DNA from: Nocardioides kribbensis
GTDB taxonomy: Bacteria > Actinomycetota > Actinomycetes > Propionibacteriales > Nocardioidaceae
Assembly: GCF_015070375.1 (NCBI RefSeq)
Contig: NZ_JADCLL010000002.1
Location: forward strand, 310,001 to 374,000
Reading direction: 5' to 3'
Length of the DNA: 64,000 bases
Numbering within the stretch: the stretch's first letter is position 1; every line of letters starts with the position of its first letter. The notes below the pieces were generated by a model. That model saw only the letters and a program-made list of their open reading frames with translations. It was not told where the DNA came from and ran no database searches. Position numbers and translations under genes: made by a program. Positions 52,529 through 60,398 of this stretch are shown here, piece after piece.

Positions 52529-52535
52529 GCCGGCC

Positions 52536-52541
52536 AGTCTG
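52536..52541 (-). promoter_or_regulatory. -10 hexamer CAGACT of the deglycation operon
   Basis: CAGACT on the minus strand, 7 nt before GTG 52528. Identical hexamer and spacing to the SDR gene at 787-792. Confidence 0.45.
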
Positions 52542-52628
52542 ACAGGCCGCCGGGGCCGTGGGGCGTGGCCGTGGCCGGGGTCTCTCGCGGGCTCGCCTGC
52601 GGGGCCGCCCGCCGTGGCCGGTGCCCGG

Positions 52629-53435
52629 CTAGAGGTCGAGGGCCTCGACGATGGCGACCTCGGCGTCGGCCAGGTGGCGCACCAGGAAGGCGTGGGCCTC
52701 CTCGACCCGGTCGCGCTCCAGCAGCATGAGCAGGGCGGCGTGGGAGTCGGCCTGGTCGTGGGCGTTGCGCTTGATGCGGTCGACCTGGGCCAGCGCCAGC
52801 TTGAGCTCGATGACGAGGTTCTCGGCCATCGCCACCAGCCGCGGCGACCCGGTGAGCCCCACGAGAGCGACGTGGAAGGCCAGGTGGCGCTCGTTGAGCT
52901 CCTGGTAGGACCCGCCCTCGCGCACCGCGGTGGTGTAGCGGACCAGGGTGGTGCGCACCGCGTCGCGCAGGGCGTCGCCGGCCTCGCCCCAGCGGCGTAC
53001 GCCGGCGCCCTCCAGCACCAGCCGGGCCCGGCACACGTCGCGCACGGAGGTGACGTCGGGCCGCGCGACGCTGACACCGCGGTGGGGCTCGCGGGTGGCC
53101 AGCCCCTCGGCCACGAGCACGGTGAGCGCCTCGCGGACCGTGGGGCGCGAGACCCCGAGCGACTCGGCGAGCGCGACCTCGCGCAGCGCCGTGCCCGACT
53201 CCAGCTCGCCGTCGAAGACCGCGCGGCGCAGCTCCTCGGCGACCCGGTCGACGGTGGAGGAGTGCTCCAGGCGCAGCGTCGCGAAGCGCTGGGCGGGAGC
53301 CGGGGCCGGTGGCAGGTCGGCCCCTCGCTCGGCCCCGTGGTCCGCGGAGCGGTGGTCCGGGTGCCCCGGGTGGGGGGTCGACGGTCCGCCGGGCGCACCG
53401 TCGGCGGCGCGCAGCGGTCGGGGGCCCTCGGACAT
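52629..53435 (-). CDS. FadR-subfamily GntR transcriptional regulator
   Basis: 268 residues. A disordered Pro/Gly/His-rich N-terminus (about 1-55) precedes the winged helix (about 63-125), with LREVALAESLGVSRPTVREAL. The FCD ligand domain follows, with the metal-type residues of FNERHLAFH-like ELNERHLAFHVALVG and DSHAALLMLL. It is divergent from the dimethylargininase gene, and the gap holds a perfect TTGTC-T-GACAA FadR-type operator, so it very probably controls that gene and itself. ATG 53435 is used; ATG 53444 would add three residues. Confidence 0.88.
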   Translation of the reverse strand: MSEGPRPLRAADGAPGGPSTPHPGHPDHRSADHGAERGADLPPAPAPAQRFATLRLEHSSTVDRVAEELRRAVFDGELESGTALREVALAESLGVSRPTVREALTVLVAEGLATREPHRGVSVARPDVTSVRDVCRARLVLEGAGVRRWGEAGDALRDAVRTTLVRYTTAVREGGSYQELNERHLAFHVALVGLTGSPRLVAMAENLVIELKLALAQVDRIKRNAHDQADSHAALLMLLERDRVEEAHAFLVRHLADAEVAIVEALDL

Positions 53436-53501
53436 GGGCCCCATCGTGCCGCAGGTGGCGTGTCGGTGGCGCCTCCGGTCCGGCGTGCCGCACACTCATC
53501 C

Positions 53502-53519
53502 TGTCAGGTTGTCTGACAA
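53502..53519. promoter_or_regulatory. GntR (FadR-type) operator upstream of ddaH
   Basis: TTGTCTGACAA (53509-53519) is a perfect 11-nt dyad of the TnGTnnnACnA class bound by FadR-subfamily regulators. It overlaps a second dyad, tgtcag-gttgt-ctgaca (53502-53518). It ends 19 nt before the ddaH start. Confidence 0.75.
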
Positions 53520-53538
53520 TCTCAGTGACGGAGGTCGC

Positions 53539-54447
53539 ATGGACACCACCCCGCCCGGTCCCCGCCCGCTCGCCTGGGGTCGCCACTACGTCGCCGTCGA
53601 GCCGACCCACTTCCGCGTCGACTACGCCATCAACCCCTTCATGGACCCCGCCGACCAGCCCGACCCGCAGCTGGCCCTGCGGCAGTGGCACGCGCTCGTG
53701 CGCACCCTGGAGCGCCTCGGCGCCCGGGTCGACGTGGTGCCCCAGCGCGCCGACGCCCCCGACATGGTCTTCGCGATGAACCTGGGCCTCGTCGTCGAGC
53801 GCCCCGACGGGCGGCGCCACGTCGTGCTCTCCCACATGCGCCACCCCGAGCGCCGCATGGAGACCGCGTCCGCGCAACGGTGGTTCGAGGACCGGGGCGC
53901 CACGACCTCCTCCGTCGGGCGCGACGGCGTGGGCGCCCACCTCGAGGCCGGCGACGCCTTCGCCTTCGGTGGCGAGCTGGTCGTGGGGCACGGCCCCCGC
54001 ACCGACGAGCTGGCCCTCAAGCACCTGGCCACCGACCTCGGCGTGACGGTGCGGGGGCTGCGCACGACCCACCCGGGGATGTACCACCTCGACCTGGCCT
54101 TCTGCCCCCTCGACGCCCGTCGCGCGATCGTCTGCCCGGCCGCCCTCGACGCCGAGTCGGCCGCGCTCCTGCTCGACCTGGTGCCCGAGCCGCTGGTGGT
54201 GAGCGAGGAGGAGGCGCTGACGACCTTCTGCGCCAACTCCGTGGTCGTGGGGCGCACCGTGGTGATGCCGGCCTGCCCCGAGCGGGTGCGGGCACGGCTG
54301 GAGGCGTCGGGCTTCGACGTGGTCGTGGTCGACGTCTCGCAGTTCCACAAGGCCGGCGGCTCGGTGCGCTGCCTCACCAACCCCGTCGACGTGCGCCTGG
54401 GGCGCGACCTCGCGCCGGCGCCGGCCGGGGGCGCCGAGCAGCGCTGA
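53539..54447 (+). CDS. ddaH: Dimethylargininase (DDAH)-like amidinohydrolase
   Basis: 302 residues of the pentein fold. Substrate residues include VDYAINPFMDP and DMVFAMNLGLV. Catalytic His is one of His178/His183 in HPGMYHLDLAF, and nucleophile Cys278 lies in SVRCLTNPVD near the C-terminus. DDAH hydrolyses N-methylated arginines to citrulline and methylamines; close relatives hydrolyse arginine or ornithine analogues, so the exact substrate is not certain. RBS GAGG at 53531-53534. Its own GntR regulator and operator lie directly upstream, suggesting induction by the substrate. Confidence 0.85.
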   Translation: MDTTPPGPRPLAWGRHYVAVEPTHFRVDYAINPFMDPADQPDPQLALRQWHALVRTLERLGARVDVVPQRADAPDMVFAMNLGLVVERPDGRRHVVLSHMRHPERRMETASAQRWFEDRGATTSSVGRDGVGAHLEAGDAFAFGGELVVGHGPRTDELALKHLATDLGVTVRGLRTTHPGMYHLDLAFCPLDARRAIVCPAALDAESAALLLDLVPEPLVVSEEEALTTFCANSVVVGRTVVMPACPERVRARLEASGFDVVVVDVSQFHKAGGSVRCLTNPVDVRLGRDLAPAPAGGAEQR

Positions 54448-54534
54448 GCCCTCCCGGGGCGCACCATGGAGCGGCCCGGGAGCGGCCCCGGGGGAGCGCC
54501 GGGGTGCGCACCGGTGTGACCCGGCCCGCGTCGG

Positions 54535-54540
54535 TAGCCT
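54535..54540 (+). promoter_or_regulatory. -10 hexamer TAGCCT, leaderless VanZ gene
   Basis: TAGCCT with 7 nt to GTG 54548. The 87 nt before it, after ddaH, hold no other clear signal. Confidence 0.6.
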
Positions 54541-54547
54541 CGGGCGG

Positions 54548-55120
54548 GTGTTCCCGGTCGGAGGAGTCGACGTCATGCTCGCGGGCGCCGCGGTCACCGG
54601 CGTGCTCTGCGTGCTGCTGGCGCTCGCCCTGCGCCGCCGCGGCGCGCTGCACGCCTGGTCGGTCGCCGGGCTGGTCTGGTCGCTGGCGGTCATCGCCTGC
54701 GTCACCCTCATCCCCGCCAACGGCGCGCCCGGGGTGGTGCCGGTGGAGAGCCGGCTGGCCACCTGCTCCTTCGACATCGGCGGCCCGGCCCCCGACGGCT
54801 TCTGGATCTTCGAGAGCGGCCAGCGCCTGCTCAACACCGTGCTCTTCGTGCCCTCGGGCGCCTTGCTGGTGCTGGTGGCGGCGCGCTGGCGCGCGGGCTG
54901 GCTGCTGGTGCCGCTGGGGCTGGCGCTCCTGGCCGGCTACAGCGCGGCCATCGAGAAGGTCCAGCTCGAGCTGGCGCGCCTCGACCGGGCCTGCGACGTC
55001 ACCGACATCCTCGACAACGTCACCGGCGCGGCGCTCGGTGTCGGGGCCGGGCTGCTGCTCGCCGTCGTGCTGCGGCCCTGGCGCGCCCGTGGGTCGCAGC
55101 GCGGGCCCGTGCCTCACTAG
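54548..55120 (+). CDS. VanZ family membrane protein
   Basis: 190 residues with four to five membrane helices and the VanZ-domain motif LLNTVLFVPSGALL (about 97-110), then TDILDNVTGAALGVGAGLL near the C-terminus, where the conserved Asp-x-x-x-Asn lies at the membrane surface. Two cysteines in an outer loop (TCSFDIGG and RACDVTDI) may pair. VanZ-like proteins are linked to glycopeptide resistance in some hosts, but most are of unknown function. Its TAG stop codon is also the first half of the -10 hexamer of the next gene. Confidence 0.87.
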   Translation: MFPVGGVDVMLAGAAVTGVLCVLLALALRRRGALHAWSVAGLVWSLAVIACVTLIPANGAPGVVPVESRLATCSFDIGGPAPDGFWIFESGQRLLNTVLFVPSGALLVLVAARWRAGWLLVPLGLALLAGYSAAIEKVQLELARLDRACDVTDILDNVTGAALGVGAGLLLAVVLRPWRARGSQRGPVPH

Positions 55121-55123
55121 CCT
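55118..55123 (+). promoter_or_regulatory. -10 hexamer TAGCCT, leaderless aminotransferase gene, shared with the vanZ stop
   Basis: TAGCCT with 6 nt to ATG 55130. Its first three bases are the stop codon of the VanZ-family gene. Confidence 0.6.
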
Positions 55124-55129
55124 GCACCC

Positions 55130-56203
55130 ATGAGCACCCCCCGGCCACGGGCCACCGTCACCCAGATCCCGGCGTACGTGCCCGGCAAGCCGCCGGTGCC
55201 CCGCGACGACCTGGTGACCTACAAGCTCTCCTCCAACGAGAACCCCTTCCCGCCGCTGCCCGGGGTGATCGAGGCGGCCCACGCCGCGGTCGACCTGGCC
55301 AACCGCTACCCCGACATGGGCAACAGCGCCCTCTACGCCGGGCTGTCGGAGAAGCTCGGCGTGCCGGTCGGCGACCTGGCCGCCGGCACGGGCTCGGTGG
55401 CGCTGATCTACCAGCTTCTCCAGGCCTTCTGCGACCCCGGCGACGAGGTGGTGCACGCCTGGCGCTCCTTCGAGGCCTACCCGATCGCGATCACCTCCGC
55501 CGCCGCGACCTCGGTGCCCGTGCCGCTGACCGCCGACGCCGAGCACGACCTCGACGCGATGGCCGCCGCCGTCACCGACCGCACCAAGGTCGTCATCGTC
55601 TGCACCCCCAACAACCCCACCGGCCCCTCGGTGACCCAGACCGCGCTCGACGCCTTCCTCGCCCAGGTGCCGTCGCACGTCGTGGTCGTCGTCGACGAGG
55701 CCTACCTGGAGTTCGTGCGGATGCCCGACGCCGTCGACGGTCTCGCGACCTACCGCGCCCACCCCAACGTCGTGCTCTTCCGCACCTTCTCCAAGGCCTA
55801 CGGCCTCGCCGGCTTCCGGGTCGGCTACGCCGTGGCGCAGGCCGAGGTCGCCGCGGCGCTGCGGGCGGTCTCCCTGCCCTTCGGCGTCTCCTCGGTCGCC
55901 CAGGCCGCCGCCCTGGCCTCCCTCGACGCCGAGGAGGCGCTGCTCGAGCGGGTCGCCGACCTCGTGGCCGAGCGTGACCGCGTGGGCGCCGCGCTGCGGG
56001 CGGCGGGCTGGTCGATCCCCGACTCCCAGGGCAACTTCGTGTGGTTCCCCCTCGGCGAGCGCACCGCCGACTTCGCGGCCGCCTGCGACGCCGCCGGCAT
56101 CGTCGTGCGCCCCTTCGCCGGCGCGGGCGCCCGGGTCTCGATCGGCGAGGTCGAGGGCAACGACCGGCTGCTGGAGGTGGCCGCGGCCTTCCGGCGCGGG
56201 TGA
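55130..56203 (+). CDS. Class I/II aminotransferase, HisC/aromatic aminotransferase type
   Basis: 357 residues, fold-type I PLP enzyme. Features: [14 protein letters not shown], the cofactor loop [29 protein letters not shown], the PLP Lys222 in FSKAYGLAG, and the C-terminal GNDRLL. This is the histidinol-phosphate aminotransferase family; in actinobacteria a stand-alone copy outside the his operon often acts on phenylalanine/aromatic amino acids (Pat). No his genes are nearby, so the aromatic role is slightly preferred. Confidence 0.87.
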   Translation: MSTPRPRATVTQIPAYVPGKPPVPRDDLVTYKLSSNENPFPPLPGVIEAAHAAVDLANRYPDMGNSALYAGLSEKLGVPVGDLAAGTGSVALIYQLLQAFCDPGDEVVHAWRSFEAYPIAITSAAATSVPVPLTADAEHDLDAMAAAVTDRTKVVIVCTPNNPTGPSVTQTALDAFLAQVPSHVVVVVDEAYLEFVRMPDAVDGLATYRAHPNVVLFRTFSKAYGLAGFRVGYAVAQAEVAAALRAVSLPFGVSSVAQAAALASLDAEEALLERVADLVAERDRVGAALRAAGWSIPDSQGNFVWFPLGERTADFAAACDAAGIVVRPFAGAGARVSIGEVEGNDRLLEVAAAFRRG

Positions 56204-56241
56204 GCCCCGAGGGCCCGGCGCGCGGATGGGAGGATCGCGTC

Positions 56242-56712
56242 ATGGGCGAGGTGTTCGACGGCGAGATCCAGGCGCGCTACCGCGACGTCAACACGGGCGG
56301 GCACGTCGACAACGTCGAGGCGATCCGGGTGCTCGACGAGGCGCGCACGCAGTTCTTCCGCTTCGCCCCGCTGGGCCTGCCCGCGGGCGTCGGTCTGCTG
56401 GCCCGGGTGCCGGGCGGGGTCTCGGAGCTGATGGGCTCCCAGCGCGTCGACTACCACGCGGAGATGCGCTTCGCGCCGTACCAGCCGTTCCTGGTGCGCA
56501 TCTGGCTGGCCCACGTGGGCCGCTCGTCGTTCACGATCTCCTCCGAGGTGCGGGTCGAGCGCGACCACCCGCCGGCCGTGGTCGCCGAGAGCTCGCTGGT
56601 CTTCTGGGACCACGCCGCCCAGGCCTCGTGGCCGATCTCGCCCGAGGTGCGCGCCGACCTCGACCGCTTCCGCGGCGACCGGGTCGCCCTGCGCGAGCGC
56701 CCCGGCCCCTGA
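56242..56712 (+). CDS. Acyl-CoA thioesterase, YbgC/4-hydroxybenzoyl-CoA type
   Basis: 156 residues with the hot-dog fold. The N-terminal motif YRDVNTGGHVDN (about 14-25) is the variant of the YxDxDxxGHVNN active-site signature, with Asp at the catalytic position. VDYHAEMRFAPYQPFLVRIWLAHVG follows. Hydrolyses an acyl- or aroyl-CoA; substrate unknown. ATG 56242 has GAGGAT 6 nt upstream, an imperfect -10. It is followed by a large palindromic element before the converging histidine kinase gene. Confidence 0.85.
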   Translation: MGEVFDGEIQARYRDVNTGGHVDNVEAIRVLDEARTQFFRFAPLGLPAGVGLLARVPGGVSELMGSQRVDYHAEMRFAPYQPFLVRIWLAHVGRSSFTISSEVRVERDHPPAVVAESSLVFWDHAAQASWPISPEVRADLDRFRGDRVALRERPGP

Positions 56713-56751
56713 CCGACCTGCGCCCGCCCCGGGCCAGCGGCGGCCGGCTGC

Positions 56752-56827
56752 GCGTCTTACTGACCGTTGAGACCTCTACCTGACAGTCGTGACGGTCAGG
56801 TAGAGGTCTCAATGGTCAGTAAGACGC
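56752..56827. repeat. 76-nt palindromic element, family B, copy B
   Basis: 33-nt arms (56752-56784 and 56795-56827) pair fully apart from one G-U wobble, around a 10-nt loop. Compared with the copy at 8721-8794 in the opposite orientation, three stem positions differ as compensated base-pair changes. Located between convergent genes, so it may end transcription in both directions. Confidence 0.92.
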
Positions 56828-56888
56828 AGGCGGCGGGGGCGGCGGGGGCGGCGAGCGCCGGCGGCGGGCAGGGCGGCCCCGCGGTCGC

Positions 56889-58700
56889 TCAGTCGCAGCC
56901 CGGGAGGACGACGGTGACGGTGGTGCCGCGGCCGAGGGCGGAGTCGACCTCGACGCGCCCGCCGTGGCGCTGGGCGATGCCGGCGACGATGCTCAGCCCG
57001 AGGCCGGTGCCCGGGCGGCGCAGGGCGGCGGGGTCGGAGGAGCGCACGAAGGGCTCGAAGAGGCCGGCCTGGTCCTCGGGGGAGATGCCGATGCCGTCGT
57101 CGGCCACGACGAGCGCGACCTCGCTGCCGCGGCGCTCGGCGGAGACGACCACGCGCCCGCCGGCGTCGGTGTACTTCAGCGCGTTGGTCAGCACGTTGTC
57201 GAGCAGCCGCTCCACCTCCACGGGGTCGCCGGTCGTCGCGGCCTGCGGGTCGCCGGGGCCGACCTCCAGGGCGACCCCGGCGACGCCGGCGGTGGCCTGG
57301 TAGAGCCCGACCACGTCGCGCACGAGCGCCCCGAGGTCGACCCGGGTGCGCAGGCTGGCGCGCTGACGGTCGTCGGCCTGGGCCAGCCGGAGCAGGTCGT
57401 CGACGACGCCGCGCATCTTGGCCACGCCGCGCCCGATCGAGGCCTCGAAGGTCGCCGCCGGCTCGGGATGGCCGAGCATGCCGAGCAGCTCGAGGTTGCC
57501 CGAGACCACGGTGAGGGGCCCGCGCAGCTCGTGGGTGAGGGTGGCGATGAGCTGCGCGCGCCGCTCGTCGACCTCCTGCAGCTCGCGCAGCAGCGCCCGC
57601 TCGCGCTGGCGCACCTGGGCGACCGCGAGGGCCGTGCCGAGGTCGCCGCCGACCACGAGGGCGGCCTGCTGGTCCACCGGTGACCACGACCCCGCGCCCG
57701 GCGCGCGGGAGAGCACGCAGATCCCGGCGTACGTCGTGCCGCGCAGCACGGGCACGGCGAGGGCGCTGCCCATCGAGGTGGCCTGCAGCAGTCGCTGGCC
57801 GTGCGCGTCGAGGCCGGGGTGCGCGGCGAGGGCGCGGGTGGGCTCGCCCGCGCGCAGCACCAGGGCGCGCGGGGGGCCGACGAGCTCGGGGCCCAGTGCT
57901 CGCGCGATCACCCGCAGCGAGCGGGGGGCGCGCAGCGGCTCCCCGTCGCGGGAGTGGATCGGCACGGCCACGGCCGGGTCGAGCAGCTGCACGCAGGCCG
58001 CGTCGGCGGCGAAGCCCTCCACGAGCAGCGGAAGGGCGGCCTCGAGCAGCTCCTCAGGGGTCTGGTGCTCGGGGGCGAGCGTGGAGCGCACCAGGTGGTG
58101 GGTGGCCTGGGCGCGTGCGGCGCGCTGGCCGACCTCCTCGCGGTCGCGGGCGCTGAGCAGCGCCTGCTCGACGTGGGCGGCGTAGCGCTCCAGCAGGTCG
58201 CGGCGCACCCCGTCGGGGCGGCGGCCGTCGAGGGGACCGTCGAGGGAGAGCACGCCCACGACCTGGCCCGCGGCGTCGGTGAGCAGCGCGAGGAGCACGT
58301 CCCACGGGTCCCACCTCTCCTGCGGATCGGTGTCGTCGCCCGCCACGGGGGTCTCGATGCGCACCCAGGTGCCGTCGAGGTGCCCGTCGTGGTGCTCGGC
58401 GCGCAGGAAGCGGAAGCGGCCCCAGGACTCGGCCGCGGCGACGACGGGCTCGAGGATCGCCACGGAGTCGGTGGCCAGCACGGCCTCGCGGTGCTGCTCG
58501 GGCCCGGCGTAGGCCACGGTGACCAGGTCGTCGTCGACGACCACCGAGAGGGTCGCCACGTCGAAGCCGACCATCAGCGCCACCGACTCCACCAGCAGCT
58601 GCAGCGCCGCGCGCGAGGACGCGTCGGACCAGTCGTCCAGGTCCGGGTGGTGGGTGCGCGCGGGGACGCACGACGGGCCCTCCGCGGGCTGAGTCGCCAT
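56889..58700 (-). CDS. Cytoplasmic GAF-domain sensor histidine kinase (orphan)
   Basis: 603 residues with no membrane helices. Two GAF-like domains (about 28-185 and 200-365) precede HisKA, with phosphorylated His390 in LTHELRGPL, and HATPase_c with NVLTNALKYTDAGG, VADDGIGIS and GTGLGLSIV. No response regulator gene adjoins it, so the partner is elsewhere. It may sense a soluble ligand, redox state or second messenger through GAF. ATG 58700 is used. The 155 nt upstream also hold the divergent GST-like gene's promoter. Confidence 0.88.
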   Translation of the reverse strand: MATQPAEGPSCVPARTHHPDLDDWSDASSRAALQLLVESVALMVGFDVATLSVVVDDDLVTVAYAGPEQHREAVLATDSVAILEPVVAAAESWGRFRFLRAEHHDGHLDGTWVRIETPVAGDDTDPQERWDPWDVLLALLTDAAGQVVGVLSLDGPLDGRRPDGVRRDLLERYAAHVEQALLSARDREEVGQRAARAQATHHLVRSTLAPEHQTPEELLEAALPLLVEGFAADAACVQLLDPAVAVPIHSRDGEPLRAPRSLRVIARALGPELVGPPRALVLRAGEPTRALAAHPGLDAHGQRLLQATSMGSALAVPVLRGTTYAGICVLSRAPGAGSWSPVDQQAALVVGGDLGTALAVAQVRQRERALLRELQEVDERRAQLIATLTHELRGPLTVVSGNLELLGMLGHPEPAATFEASIGRGVAKMRGVVDDLLRLAQADDRQRASLRTRVDLGALVRDVVGLYQATAGVAGVALEVGPGDPQAATTGDPVEVERLLDNVLTNALKYTDAGGRVVVSAERRGSEVALVVADDGIGISPEDQAGLFEPFVRSSDPAALRRPGTGLGLSIVAGIAQRHGGRVEVDSALGRGTTVTVVLPGCD

Positions 58701-58759
58701 GATCCCCCCGATCGACAGCGCAGGGGCACACTCAACACCTCCGGGCCGGTGGTTGTCAC

Positions 58760-58771
58760 TGGTCTCGACCA
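58760..58771. promoter_or_regulatory. TGGTC-TC-GACCA dyad in the divergent gap
   Basis: A perfect 12-nt palindrome midway between the histidine kinase gene and the divergent GST-like gene. A regulator-binding site is possible; nothing else supports it. Confidence 0.3.
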
Positions 58772-58842
58772 GCGGGCGGTCGCCTCCCCCGGCCGGGCCG
58801 CGATGTGTGCGGGTGGGTGAGCCGGGGCGCGCGGCGGGCGCC

Positions 58843-58848
58843 TAGCGT
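58843..58848 (+). promoter_or_regulatory. -10 hexamer TAGCGT, leaderless GST-like gene
   Basis: TAGCGT with 7 nt to ATG 58856. The frame is open farther upstream, but no start there has a promoter or RBS. Confidence 0.6.
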
Positions 58849-58855
58849 CGCGGGC

Positions 58856-59827
58856 ATGAGCGACGACCAGACCCCGACGTACGTCGAGAAGGGCAAGGAG
58901 TTCCAGCGCGACACGACCTACGTGTCCGACCGGATCACCCGCGACGCCCGCACCCCCGAGCACGGCCCCACCGACGGGCGGATGTGGCCGGTGGAGGCCG
59001 GCCGCTACCGCCTGGTCGCCGCCAAGGCCTGCCCCTGGGCCAACCGCGCCATCATCGTGCGGGGCCTGCTGGGCCTCGAGGACGTCGTCTCCCTCGGGAT
59101 GCCCGGCCCCACCCACGACGCCCGCAGCTGGACCTTCGACCTCGACCCCGGCGGCAAGGACCCCGTGCTGGGCATCGAGCGGCTCCAGGAGGCCTACCTC
59201 GCGCGCTTCCCCGACTACGAGCGCGGGATCACCGTGCCCGCGATGGTGGAGGAGTCCAGCGGCGAGCTGGTCACCAACGACTTCCCGTGGATCACCCACG
59301 ACCTCTTCCACGAGTGGCGCGACTTCCACCGCGCCGACGCCCCCGACCTGTGGCCCGCCGAGGTCCGCGAGGAGATGGAGGAGGTCATGCAGCGCGTCTT
59401 CACCGAGGTCAACAACGGCGTCTACCGCTGCGGCTTCGCCGGCTCCCAGGAGGCCTACGACGAGGCCTACCAGCGGCTGTGGACCGCCCTGGACTGGCTC
59501 GAGGAGCGGCTCACCGACCGCCGCTACCTCATGGGGTCGGCCATCACCGAGGCCGACGTGCGGCTCTTCACCACCCTGGCCCGCTTCGACGCGGTCTACC
59601 ACGGCCACTTCAAGTGCAACCGCAACAAGCTCACCGAGATGCCGGCGCTGTGGGGCTACGCCCGCGACCTCTTCCAGACCCCGGGCTTCGGCGAGACCAT
59701 CGACTTCGACCAGATCAAGGCGCACTACTACGTCGTCCACACCGACATCAACCCGTCGGGGATCGTGCCCGCCGGGCCCGACCCGGCCGTCTGGCACACC
59801 CCCCACGGACGCGAGTCCCTGCGCTGA
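58856..59827 (+). CDS. Glutathionyl-hydroquinone reductase-like (GST C-terminal) protein
   Basis: 323 residues. The N-terminal thioredoxin-like domain has Cys59 in the CPWA motif (AKACPWANRA) typical of glutathionyl-hydroquinone reductases, plus TVPAMVEE and the helix-capping TNDFPWI. The C-terminal all-helical GST domain includes YEAYQRLWTALDWLE-like sequence, YLMGSAITEADVRLFTTL and YHGHFKCNRNKL. In actinobacteria, which use mycothiol, this enzyme probably acts on mycothiolated quinones or similar adducts; that is inference. Confidence 0.88.
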   Translation: MSDDQTPTYVEKGKEFQRDTTYVSDRITRDARTPEHGPTDGRMWPVEAGRYRLVAAKACPWANRAIIVRGLLGLEDVVSLGMPGPTHDARSWTFDLDPGGKDPVLGIERLQEAYLARFPDYERGITVPAMVEESSGELVTNDFPWITHDLFHEWRDFHRADAPDLWPAEVREEMEEVMQRVFTEVNNGVYRCGFAGSQEAYDEAYQRLWTALDWLEERLTDRRYLMGSAITEADVRLFTTLARFDAVYHGHFKCNRNKLTEMPALWGYARDLFQTPGFGETIDFDQIKAHYYVVHTDINPSGIVPAGPDPAVWHTPHGRESLR

Positions 59828-59896
59828 TCCTCGGGCTCGTCCCCGGGCTGGTGCCCGGTCGGTGCCGGTCGGTGCCGGTCGGGCGGGTCGGCGCGC

Positions 59897-60337
59897 CTAG
59901 CGGTGGAACAGCCGGGCCAGCAGGCCCTTCTGCTCCTGCACGATCGAGACGGTGCCGGCCGGCGCGCCGTGGCCCGGGCCCCCTGCGGGGCGCGGGTCGT
60001 CGGCATCGCGCCGGACGCGCGGGGTGCCGCCGCTGCGCACCACGACCTCGTCGAGGAGCGCGTCGACGTCCGCGGTCTCGTAGCCCTCGCGCAGCCTGAC
60101 CGTGGCGAAGCGGGCGGCGGTGGCCGGGGCGACCGGGTCGCCGCCCGAGCGCAGGGTCTGCACCAGGTCGGCGAGGAAGTCGTCGACCTGGCCCATGTCG
60201 TAGCCGCTGCGCAGCCGCACGGGGGTGAAGCGGGAGGTCTCGACCAGCCGCGCCAGCTCGGCGGGCTCGGCGGGACTCCCAGGACTGGCGGGCTCGGGCG
60301 GGGGAGTGCCGGGAGGGGGGTCGGCGGGGGTGGCCAT
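59897..60337 (-). CDS. Small protein with two DivIVA-like repeats
   Basis: 146 residues. After a Pro-rich N-terminus, two short segments repeat one pattern: FTPVRLRSGYDMGQVDDFL and FATVRLREGYETADVDALL. The Phe-x3-Arg-Leu-Arg-x-Gly-Tyr-x4-Val-Asp core is the membrane-binding N-terminal signature of DivIVA/Wag31, but no coiled coil follows. The C-terminus ends in a basic, hydrophobic GLLARLFHR. A role in polar growth or as a DivIVA partner is possible. RBS AGGAG lies 5 nt before ATG 60337. Confidence 0.8.
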   Translation of the reverse strand: MATPADPPPGTPPPEPASPGSPAEPAELARLVETSRFTPVRLRSGYDMGQVDDFLADLVQTLRSGGDPVAPATAARFATVRLREGYETADVDALLDEVVVRSGGTPRVRRDADDPRPAGGPGHGAPAGTVSIVQEQKGLLARLFHR

Positions 60338-60385
60338 GGCCGCTCCTACCCCGGGCGCCGTCGCGCCACGCCTGCCCGGGCCACC

Positions 60386-60391
60386 TAGGCT
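60386..60391 (+). promoter_or_regulatory. -10 hexamer TAGGCT, leaderless CDF gene
   Basis: TAGGCT with 7 nt to GTG 60399, diverging from the DivIVA-like gene. Confidence 0.6.
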
Positions 60392-60398
60392 GGCGCGC

